From an uncultured Clostridia bacterium (GTDB lineage: Bacteria; Bacillota; Clostridia; Oscillospirales; Acutalibacteraceae): a stretch of 64,000 nucleotides of DNA. This document shows, piece by piece, positions 9,176 through 15,871 of the stretch. The notes under the pieces are model-generated. The model had not been told where the DNA came from. It was given only the letters and a program-made list of their open reading frames with translations, and did not search any database. The position numbers and the translations under genes were made by a program. Within the stretch, counting starts at the first letter, position 1, and each line of letters opens with the position of its first letter. The stretch is taken from NCBI GenBank assembly GCA_946187325.1, contig CAMHQC010000003.1:51762-115761 (forward strand). The letters are read 5' to 3'.

Positions 9176-9991
9176 TCAAGCGTCCTCGGTATTATCCGAG
9201 TCGTCTGTTTTTTCCGAAACCTCGGGCTCGGGCTGTTTTTCAACCTCGACAGCAGCTTCAGGTTCGGATTTCTCAGCCGCTTCGGCGGGAATTTCGCCGT
9301 TTTGAGCCGCAAGATACTCGGCAATAGCCTTCTGTTTTTGTTCTTCGGTAAGGCCTGCTTTTTCCATAGCTTCCTGTGCCTTCATCATACCCTTTTCCTT
9401 AGAATAAGCCATAGCGTTAATTACAACGCGGACAGCCTGGTACAAGAAAAAGATAATCATAGGAAGTAAAATCCAAAGGAAGAAACCGTTAGGCGTCTGT
9501 AGATAGTTTAAAACTCCGCCGAGACCGTTAATCTTAGTTCCGTGGTAAACGGCAAGGACATCAGTATTAAGTATTTCGGGGAATACGGTCTGATTATTTT
9601 TATCCTGGTCGTAGGTGTCGTTATTATCACCTTTCGTCAGCATATTGCCGTCTTTGTTTATCTTATAGATTCTATGGGTTACGTAGTCGCGTTCGCCGTT
9701 ACCGTCGATATCGGCGGCAAAGGTCACAACGTCGCCGACCTTATACTTAGCGGATACTTTATCTCCTACGACATCACAGATAAGCATATCGCCCTTGTTA
9801 AAATCGTCGGGCTTGTCGCCTTTCATAGAGTCGGTGAGTACGCCGATAGGCGCTTTACCGAATACGTTCGGAACTCCCTCGGAATTTCGAGCAGTCAGAG
9901 CAACCGTCAGGATAAACACCGAAATTATTAAAATCGCGATAATTAAAACATCCACGACGATGTGCAGGATTTTGTTCAAAACTTTTTTCAT
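9176..9991 (-). CDS. sipW: Signal peptidase I, SipW type
   Basis: This encodes 271 residues. The ATG at 9991 has an AGAGGA site at good spacing; an ATG 7 codons upstream lacks one. An N-terminal membrane helix (about 9-32) is followed by the catalytic Ser in T-D-S-M (Ser55) and by G-D-V-V-T-F. The general base is His in T-H-R (His106), as in SipW and archaeal/ER enzymes, not the Lys of ordinary LepB. G-D-N-N follows at 121-124. A second membrane helix is at about 170-192, and an unusual cytoplasmic tail of about 75 residues is rich in Glu, Ala and Pro. It very likely processes the signal peptides of the flanking TasA-like proteins. Confidence 0.88.
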   Translation of the reverse strand: MKKVLNKILHIVVDVLIIAILIISVFILTVALTARNSEGVPNVFGKAPIGVLTDSMKGDKPDDFNKGDMLICDVVGDKVSAKYKVGDVVTFAADIDGNGERDYVTHRIYKINKDGNMLTKGDNNDTYDQDKNNQTVFPEILNTDVLAVYHGTKINGLGGVLNYLQTPNGFFLWILLPMIIFFLYQAVRVVINAMAYSKEKGMMKAQEAMEKAGLTEEQKQKAIAEYLAAQNGEIPAEAAEKSEPEAAVEVEKQPEPEVSEKTDDSDNTEDA

Positions 9992-10026
9992 TAGGGAATT
10001 CCTCTTTTCCATTACCTTATTAATTC

Positions 10027-10081
10027 AAAGCCGCTTCGCCCTGTGCTGAGAAGTACGTAGACTTCAGGGCACGTCAGCTTT
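10027..10081 (-). other. Structured leader ahead of the sipW-like gene
   Basis: Nested complementary arms are visible: AAAGC (10027-10031) with GCTTT (10077-10081), GCCCTG (10038-10043) with CAGGGC (10065-10070), and GAAGT (10050-10054) with ACTTC (10061-10065). The structure lies between the probable major-subunit gene and the peptidase gene and may control how much peptidase is made per subunit. Confidence 0.4.
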
Positions 10082-10087
10082 GCTTTT

Positions 10088-10115
10088 GCCCCGAGCCGAG
10101 CAATCGGCTCGGGGC
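10088..10115 (-). terminator. Strong GC-rich hairpin after the major-subunit gene
   Basis: A perfect 12-bp stem, GCCCCGAGCCGA paired with TCGGCTCGGGGC, has a 4-nt loop. It lies about 80 nt after the stop at 10193. In the gene's direction it is followed by AAAAGC and not a U-tract, so it probably slows or partly stops transcription, or protects the 3' end of the subunit message. Confidence 0.5.
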
Positions 10116-10192
10116 ATAAATGATTTTTTGTTATAATTATTAAGCTAACTAAAACTAATTAATTAAATTTATGTTTATATCCAAATTTTTAA

Positions 10193-10999
10193 TTAAGTAG
10201 AAGCTCCAGCAAGCTCAAATTTAACTGTAAAGTTAGTCTGTTTGCCCTGACCAGGATTATCAACACAATGTTGATCATTTCCCTCGTACCATACGAGAAG
10301 TGTGTAATACTGAGCTGTAGAGATATCATTAAGAACCTCAGTAGCTGCACCAGTCTTAGCTGCTACAGATGCAACTGTAGGTGTAGCTGATATGATTGCA
10401 CTGTAAGCATCACCAACACCGTTCTTAACATCACCTGTTACGTTGCCCTCAACGAGAACAGCTTTTGCAAAGTTAGCACCATCGCCTGTCGGGACGATTG
10501 TCGCTGTAACTTTTTTGCCGATAGCATTACCATCACTGGATTTGATACCGATTCTATAAGCAGCAAAATATCCATTGTTGCTCTTTACATAAGCAGTTTC
10601 TGAAGCCGCTTCGCTTTCTGACAAAGCATCAGGAAGAGCTACTTCTGTAAAAGAACCAATATCAGTGTCGCCAGTTGCCCAAGCACCACCGTTGTCACGG
10701 CTTACGTCACCAGCAACAAACGCCTTTGTGGAAGAGCTAATCGCTGTACCGGGGTTAAGTGAAACAGGCTTAAGGTCTGTAGCAGTAGTATCGCCAAAAG
10801 AAACAGTACGATCCCATTTTTTACCATTTGTAGATGTAATCTGGAGACCATTTGCTACAGCAGCTTTTACAGCGATAGTGTTAGCTTCAACTGTCTTGTT
10901 GATTGTGAACCATGCGTATGTTGCGGAGCCTAAAGCTACGAGAGCAACAAGAAGCATAGCTACGGATGATAATAACATCTTTTTTCTTGTGTTTTTCAT
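10193..10999 (-). CDS. SipW-dependent TasA/camelysin-like subunit, probable major subunit
   Basis: This encodes 268 residues. The ATG at 10999 follows an AAGGAGGA site; a frame-open ATG 13 codons upstream has none. The signal is a basic head, a hydrophobic helix and G-S-A-T-Y-A-W-F-T-I-N, the best match in the window to the SipW-cognate signal. The mature protein is Ala/Thr/Ser/Gly-rich and low in charge, and carries V-W-Y-E-G-N-D-Q-H-C near its C-terminus. It lies immediately upstream of the sipW-like gene, as tasA-family genes often lie next to sipW. Strong hairpins flank it on both sides, which fits a highly expressed, stabilised message. It is inferred to be the main fibre or matrix subunit. 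Confidence 0.8.
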   Translation of the reverse strand: MKNTRKKMLLSSVAMLLVALVALGSATYAWFTINKTVEANTIAVKAAVANGLQITSTNGKKWDRTVSFGDTTATDLKPVSLNPGTAISSSTKAFVAGDVSRDNGGAWATGDTDIGSFTEVALPDALSESEAASETAYVKSNNGYFAAYRIGIKSSDGNAIGKKVTATIVPTGDGANFAKAVLVEGNVTGDVKNGVGDAYSAIISATPTVASVAAKTGAATEVLNDISTAQYYTLLVWYEGNDQHCVDNPGQGKQTNFTVKFELAGAST

Positions 11000-11060
11000 T
11001 AGAGAATCCTCCTTAAAATTATTTTGGTTGCAAAACACATAGCAACCTTAGTTACAATAT

Positions 11061-11109
11061 ATATCACGACACCGCTTCGCCGCCTCAGCAACGCGGCTTA
11101 CGGTGATAT
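11061..11109 (-). other. Structured leader ahead of the major-subunit gene
   Basis: The arms ATATCAC (11061-11067) and GTGATAT (11103-11109) enclose GCCGC (11079-11083) and GCGGC (11093-11097). It shares the string CCGCTTCGCC with the leader ahead of the sipW-like gene at 10031, hinting at a repeated leader element. Confidence 0.4.
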
Positions 11110-11123
11110 GACCGAAATTCTTG

Positions 11124-11141
11124 TACCCCTTTTTAAAGGGG
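11124..11141 (-). repeat. CCCCTTT/AAAGGGG palindrome after the membrane-anchored paralog
   Basis: TACCCCTTTTTAAAGGGG lies 7 nt past the stop codon at 11149. It is the same palindrome as at 9121 and 12040, again with no clear U-tract. Confidence 0.6.
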
Positions 11142-11148
11142 GACGAGG

Positions 11149-11976
11149 TTATTTATTCGCTTCGTCGGGATTGTCAGGAACAACATCAAAGACCATCTGG
11201 CTTCGGATTGTGCCGCCGCGGATTGCGTCTACACACTCGGGGTCGTTGCCCTCTATCCACATAACTACGGTGAACTTATCGACCGAACCGGCTTTAAGCG
11301 GCGAATCCTTCGTTTTAATAACATCGTCGGTATCAACCCACTTAGTAGCGTCGGTTTCGGCTGTTTTACGGTTTCTATAAGAACCCTTGGCGTAAGTATT
11401 ATCCTTACCGTTTTTATAGATCTGGATTCGGATAGCTTCGTCGGCGGATTTTGAAACACCTGTAATAGTCATAGTGGTGTTGTATTTTAAATCTTGATCG
11501 CCTGTATTCTTCAGGAAGAATGTATAGGCGAGGTAGTTTTCGCCGTTATGCTGACCTGTTTTAGCTCCGTCGAGCCCTTTAGGCAGCCAAGCTTTAGTAA
11601 TATTGGTGACATCCTTAACGGAACCGCCGTTAAGCTTTACAGCCGCGTCGTCAAAAGAAGCGGACTCGGAAAGCATAATCGACTTACCGTCGTAAAGGTC
11701 GCCTATAGAGATAACAAGGTCGCCCCACTGAGTAGTGAGCATCGAGATTATGTACATTATGAGAAGCACCGCTAAAAGCGAACCGAGTATAATAGCATAG
11801 CGTTTTTTACGCTTCTTCGCGTCCGCTACCGCTTTAGCGTCCTCTTGAGCATGGAAATGTTCGTATACGGACGATTTTTTATCCTTAGCGGCTTCGACTT
11901 CGTGTTTATGGCCAAGTTTCGCGACTTCTTCGGGAGTAGGCGCTTCAACCTGTTTATTCTTTTTTCTAAATGGCAT
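11149..11976 (-). CDS. Membrane-anchored paralog of the TasA-like family
   Basis: This encodes 275 residues, starting at the ATG with an AGGTGA site; a GTG three codons upstream is possible. It differs from its paralogs. A charged cytoplasmic segment of about 60 residues (Lys/Glu/Ala-rich) precedes the hydrophobic helix at about 58-79, and the Y-A-W-F signature is absent, so it probably stays anchored as a type II membrane protein. The external domain keeps the family motif V-V-M-W-I-E-G-N-D-P-E-C-V-D near its C-terminus. It sits between two SipW-type subunits. It could be the membrane base or anchor on which the secreted paralogs assemble. Confidence 0.7.
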   Translation of the reverse strand: MPFRKKNKQVEAPTPEEVAKLGHKHEVEAAKDKKSSVYEHFHAQEDAKAVADAKKRKKRYAIILGSLLAVLLIMYIISMLTTQWGDLVISIGDLYDGKSIMLSESASFDDAAVKLNGGSVKDVTNITKAWLPKGLDGAKTGQHNGENYLAYTFFLKNTGDQDLKYNTTMTITGVSKSADEAIRIQIYKNGKDNTYAKGSYRNRKTAETDATKWVDTDDVIKTKDSPLKAGSVDKFTVVMWIEGNDPECVDAIRGGTIRSQMVFDVVPDNPDEANK

Positions 11977-12039
11977 TTTTATCACCTGCTCCTTTCAATA
12001 GCAACATTTTAAAAAATGAGTACGAATATACAATTTCCA

Positions 12040-12057
12040 CCCCTTTAAAAAGGGGTA
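12040..12057 (-). repeat. CCCCTTT/AAAGGGG palindrome after the first gene of the array
   Basis: In the gene's direction it reads TACCCCTTTTTAAAGGGG and starts 11 nt past the stop at 12069. It is the third intergenic copy of this element in the array. Confidence 0.6.
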
Positions 12058-12068
12058 CGAGAAAGAAT

Positions 12069-12890
12069 TTAACCCGGTACGTTGGAACCGTTCTTAATTC
12101 CTACAAACGCAAGTCTTACACTCAGGTTAGAACCCTGAATCCTGTTAACACATTCGGGGTCTTCGCCCTCGAGCCAAAGTCTTACTGTAACTTTTCTGGG
12201 AGTAAGTCTGTCGAGCGAGAATAGATTATTGGAATCGCCGTAAGACATCGTACCGCTCGGTAAATCGAAAGTAGATAAGCCCGTAACAGCTCTTCCCTTG
12301 TTGGGTTCATAAGTTTTAGCGCTTCCGCTCGAACCGGCGGCGTCAAACGAAATACGATTGGCTTTTACAACGTCATTTTGAGGAGCGGGAGAGCTGGAGC
12401 TGACTTTAGTTCCGTTAATTTTCTTTCCGTCCTCGTCAACGCCTTCCTCGGTGGTGAGGTGAACGTGCATATCCTTAGTAGCTATAAAATAACACTCGAA
12501 CTCGAAGAAAGAGTCGGTATCGTTGGGTTTAGCCGCCGCTCTGTTCTGGTATGTAAAGCTTTTACCGTTGTTCGAAGTAACAGGATCGAGAACGATATCC
12601 TTAAGCTCTTTATTATAATTCTTTCTTAGATACGAATTAATCATATCGTTAGTGAGGATATGTGTGTATTTAGAGATATCGGAGCCATGGTTATCCATAG
12701 AAACTCTGAGGTCCTCTCCTGTGCTGATATTCAGCTCAAAATCCTGGACGCCCGCAAAAGTATTAACCGTAAACCAAGCGTAAGTGGCGGTGGTTAAACC
12801 TAAAATTGAAATAATGCTCAGAAAGATGATTAGGCTCTTTCTTTTCCTAAGCCTTTTTCTGTTTTTTTGGATATAATCTTTTATGAACAC
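12069..12890 (-). CDS. SipW-type signal surface protein, first gene of the array
   Basis: This encodes 273 residues from a GTG at 12890 with a GGGAGG site at 6 nt; an ATG at 12938 in the same frame has no ribosome binding site. About 17 mostly basic residues (R-L-R-K-R-K-S) precede a hydrophobic helix and T-A-T-Y-A-W-F-T-V-N, a clear SipW-type signal. The family motif V-R-L-W-L-E-G-E-D-P-E-C-V-N lies near the C-terminus. A good sigma-A-like promoter lies about 70-95 nt upstream, so this is probably the first gene of the whole minus-strand unit. A hairpin follows the stop codon by 11 nt. Confidence 0.78.
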   Translation of the reverse strand: MFIKDYIQKNRKRLRKRKSLIIFLSIISILGLTTATYAWFTVNTFAGVQDFELNISTGEDLRVSMDNHGSDISKYTHILTNDMINSYLRKNYNKELKDIVLDPVTSNNGKSFTYQNRAAAKPNDTDSFFEFECYFIATKDMHVHLTTEEGVDEDGKKINGTKVSSSSPAPQNDVVKANRISFDAAGSSGSAKTYEPNKGRAVTGLSTFDLPSGTMSYGDSNNLFSLDRLTPRKVTVRLWLEGEDPECVNRIQGSNLSVRLAFVGIKNGSNVPG

Positions 12891-12957
12891 ATTATCCCTC
12901 CCAACGCAATCTATACCAACAAGGGCAGAAACAGACATTTATAAATCTAGCTATATT

Positions 12958-12987
12958 ATTTTACAATATTTTCAGGGGTTAAGTCAA
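12958..12987 (-). promoter_or_regulatory. Sigma-A-type promoter for the surface-protein array
   Basis: TTGACT (12987-12982) and TAAAAT (12963-12958) are separated by 18 nt. The implied start is about 60 nt before the GTG at 12890. The rest of the gap to 13271 is AT-rich and divergent, with an unsupported TTGACA at 13115 on the plus strand. Confidence 0.6.
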
Positions 12988-13271
12988 TAATAATTGTGCA
13001 ATTTTTTCTAAACCAAATGAATTTTGTGCATTTTTTTTGTCGCTTAGTTATAGTCCACAAAAAAGTATTTTTATTTTTGGTTAATTCGCCAAAGGAATTA
13101 TTTTAAAAAGGGTATTGACAAATGATTAATCGAAAAATTTTTCGTCATTTTTTATATCGCGAATAATTATTTTTTAAAATTATATTCGGAAATTGCATAA
13201 TAATATGCAATTTTTCCTGATTTTGCGCTATAAGTGTACGGCGCTTTTTTAAACTTCATGGAGGGATAAAA

Positions 13272-14471
13272 ATAATAAAACTAAATATATCGGAAAATAA
13301 GACTTTAACCGCTCTGAACATTTCTAAAATCTATTACGGCGAACACAATATAGGCAGCATAACCGTCACTGTCCCTGAGGTTATCTGCAACCGAAATACT
13401 TCTCAGTTAAGCTTTACTCTATATCTCTTGTATAACGGAGATTACATAGAGTATAAGCTCTCACTCGACGAAAATCTTACCGCCGAGATTCCTATAACTG
13501 TAGATATAACCGAAAATATCGGAAAATATGAGGTTTTCGTAGAGATAAGCTCGGAAAACTATGTAATAGGAAAAACAAACCCGATAGAATTTGAGGTTCA
13601 CGATTACCCCGAAAAATCCGACGAAATATATACGCGTGATTTTCTGTATCGGGAAATTGATCGTTTAGACGCGGAGGTTTCGGAAAAATCGACCGCGCTT
13701 AACAATGTGCGAAACGCTTTAATCGCTAAAGACGTCTATATATCCGAAGATACAGACGAGAGTAATTACGGAGAGTTCATCCTGGGACTTAATACATACG
13801 ATATATGCGTCGGTCTTATAGAAGGAACTGTGCAAAATCTTACCATTCCCCAGGGAACAACTAAAATCCACAGCTATATTTTTTACGACTCAAATATAGT
13901 CAGTGTTAATATTCCGCCGAGTGTACGTACTATTGAGGAAAGCACCTTTGTAAACTGTCGTTCGCTCGAAACCCTTACCCTTAACGACGGTTTGGTAACC
14001 ATAGGGAGCGGAGCCTTTCAGTATTGCTCAGCTCTTACGGAGATATCTATTCCCGGTACAGTGGAAGCAATCGAAGCCTACGCGTTTAGATATTGTGATA
14101 ATCTAAAAAAGGTTATCATAAATCACGGCGTTGAGAGAATAGATACTTACGCTTTTAACAGATCAAGCAGCAGCCCTAAAATAACCGAGTTGTCGCTCCC
14201 GAACACGCTGAATTATTTATACTGGCCGTTTTACAGAGCTCTTTCTCCAAACGCTACGGTAACAATTGAAAACGGCTTTGATTGTAACGGACTCGACCTA
14301 AGCGAAGTAAGCAACGCTTCTGTGGAACAGATAATGAGCTGGCTTTACGCTCTTAACGACCGAAGTTACAGAACAACATCGTACACATTAACCATAGGTG
14401 CCGAAAATCTTAATAAACTTACCGCGGAACAAAAAGCGTTCGCGACAATTAAAAACTGGAACTTGGCGTAA
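13272..14471 (+). CDS. BspA-type leucine-rich repeat protein with phage-tail-like N-terminus; apparent ATA start
   Basis: The coding frame continues well upstream of the first TTG (13428) and is open from 13221. A GGAGGG site at 13260-13265 is followed 6 nt later by ATA ATA and not ATG, giving about 399 residues if ATA starts translation. The N-terminal ~110 residues look like an immunoglobulin-like beta domain of the sort seen in phage baseplate/tail proteins. A short coiled segment follows (L-D-A-E-V-S-E-K-S), then four to five BspA-type LRR units (V-x-x-I-G-x-x-A-F-x-x-C-x-x-L). There is no signal peptide, unusual for a bacterial BspA protein. It could be a domesticated tail-fibre-like gene or a gene with a damaged start codon. 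Confidence 0.6.
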   Translation: MIKLNISENKTLTALNISKIYYGEHNIGSITVTVPEVICNRNTSQLSFTLYLLYNGDYIEYKLSLDENLTAEIPITVDITENIGKYEVFVEISSENYVIGKTNPIEFEVHDYPEKSDEIYTRDFLYREIDRLDAEVSEKSTALNNVRNALIAKDVYISEDTDESNYGEFILGLNTYDICVGLIEGTVQNLTIPQGTTKIHSYIFYDSNIVSVNIPPSVRTIEESTFVNCRSLETLTLNDGLVTIGSGAFQYCSALTEISIPGTVEAIEAYAFRYCDNLKKVIINHGVERIDTYAFNRSSSSPKITELSLPNTLNYLYWPFYRALSPNATVTIENGFDCNGLDLSEVSNASVEQIMSWLYALNDRSYRTTSYTLTIGAENLNKLTAEQKAFATIKNWNLA

Positions 14472-14476
14472 AAAAA

Positions 14477-14506
14477 CTCCCCGAGGTAAACCCTCGGGGA
14501 TAATTT
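14477..14506. terminator. Bidirectional terminator between LRR gene and Fn3 gene
   Basis: CCCCGAGG (14479-14486) pairs with CCTCGGGG (14492-14499). An A-tract precedes it and a T-rich stretch follows, so it can serve both convergent genes. Confidence 0.75.
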
Positions 14507-14519
14507 TTGAATAATTTTA

Positions 14520-15701
14520 TTACTCGGTAACTGTTACGTCTACGAAAATCTTACCTGTAGTAAGCTTGTTGCCGAATGTTTTTTCGGTAATTTGACAAAC
14601 GCTGTCATAAACGAACTTTTGAAGATCGGCATTTTTAATCTCTACTAATACCGTACCCTCGCCCGCGGCAACCGCTGTGATAACACCGTCTTTAACAGAA
14701 ATAACTTTTGCGCTCTCGTCATCAACGCTTATAGCGTAATCGGAGTTTCCTATATTCTTTAAGAACTGAACGCCATACGCGCCCTCAACGTACTGACCGC
14801 CCTTTTCAAGAGCTATCTTAACGTGGAGATTACCGTCAGCGTCTGTAAAGTAACAGCCTTCGGGAATATAGAACGAGCCTACTTCGTTCGCAGCTGATTT
14901 TTTAGTTCCGTTAACAGCGTAAACTTTGAAAGCGTATGATGTCGGATTTACGCCGAGATAGAATGTATATGTTGAAAGTGTGCTGTCGCCTGCCTTAACA
15001 TACTTCTGCTCAGCGTCAGCTCTCGCAGCATAAACCTCGTATTTAACGGCGCCGTTTACATCGTCCCAATTAAGAACCGCCGCGCCTTCTTTTGTTACAG
15101 TTACTTTAACCGCGGGAGCGGCGAGATAAGATACGGAAGCTTTAGCGGAGTTAACGGAAGTTGACTTGCCGTTAACAGCCTTTACCTTGTATGTATAAGT
15201 CTTGCCTGAAGCAACGCCCTTATCTGTAGCGGATGTACCATTAACGGAAGCTACTTTCTTAGTACCTCGGTATACGTAATACTTCTTAGCGCCCTTAACC
15301 TTTTTCCAGGTTACTTTTACGCCTGAAGCGGCATTTACAGCAGACTTGATAACGGGTTTTGTAAGTCTTACAACCTTAACGGCCTTGGACTTCTTGCTAA
15401 CGCTCTTGCCCTTTACAGCCTTAACAGTATATGTATAAGTCTTTCCTGCTTTAGCTTTCTTATCTGTGTAAGCTTTTTTCTTAGTTGTAGTGATTTTCTT
15501 CTTACCGCGGAAAATCTGGTACTTTTTAGCGCCTTTTACCTTTTTCCAGGTAATCTTGATGCCTTTAGCTGTATTATTAGCTTTAACGCTCGCGGGTTTC
15601 TTAACCTTAGCGGCTGAAACCGAAGCGGTTCCTACTGCTAATGTAGAAACAGCCATCATAGCGGCAAGAGAAACACTCGCGATTCTTGTTGACTTCTTCA
15701 T
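14520..15701 (-). CDS. Secreted fibronectin type III repeat protein
   Basis: This encodes 393 residues. A classical signal peptide ends S-V-S-A-A at about 30. Three Fn3-like units follow, each with I-T-W-K-K-V-K-G-A-K-K-Y or a variant and a Y-K-V-K-A-V-N-G strand, at about 35-110, 112-190 and 195-275. The C-terminal region (about 280-393) has a BIG2-like V-I-S-V-K-D-G-V-I-T-A-V-A-A-G-E-G pattern. The Fn3 part is very Lys-rich. No LPxTG motif or membrane tail is seen, so it is probably released or held by charge. It is a paralog of the next gene and of the one at 42699. An AGGAG site precedes the ATG. Confidence 0.85.
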   Translation of the reverse strand: MKKSTRIASVSLAAMMAVSTLAVGTASVSAAKVKKPASVKANNTAKGIKITWKKVKGAKKYQIFRGKKKITTTKKKAYTDKKAKAGKTYTYTVKAVKGKSVSKKSKAVKVVRLTKPVIKSAVNAASGVKVTWKKVKGAKKYYVYRGTKKVASVNGTSATDKGVASGKTYTYKVKAVNGKSTSVNSAKASVSYLAAPAVKVTVTKEGAAVLNWDDVNGAVKYEVYAARADAEQKYVKAGDSTLSTYTFYLGVNPTSYAFKVYAVNGTKKSAANEVGSFYIPEGCYFTDADGNLHVKIALEKGGQYVEGAYGVQFLKNIGNSDYAISVDDESAKVISVKDGVITAVAAGEGTVLVEIKNADLQKFVYDSVCQITEKTFGNKLTTGKIFVDVTVTE

Positions 15702-15737
15702 TTTATACTCCTCCTGTTTTATAAAAATGATAAAATA

Positions 15738-15746
15738 ATTATATCA
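15738..15746 (-). promoter_or_regulatory. Extended -10 promoter for the Fn3 gene
   Basis: On the minus strand this reads TGATATAAT, an extended -10 element, about 37 nt before the ATG at 15701. No good -35 box is seen. Confidence 0.45.
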
Positions 15747-15824
15747 CATAACCCGCCGTCATTTCCAGTGTAATTATTACCAAATAAAAGGAAATAACTA
15801 ACACTTGTTTTATAGAATAAAACT

Positions 15825-15852
15825 AACCGAGCAGTCAAAAACCGCTCGGTTA
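15825..15852 (-). terminator. Terminator after the second Fn3 gene
   Basis: AACCGAGC (15825-15832) pairs with GCTCGGTT (15844-15851), about 20 nt past the stop at 15872. A T-rich run follows in the minus direction. Confidence 0.7.
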
Positions 15853-15871
15853 AGATTTTAATATTAATTTA

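Noticed and set aside
10996..11038. Upstream ATG adding 13 residues to the major-subunit gene
   Set aside because: The AAGGAGGA site lies between the two ATGs, so only the downstream start is served.
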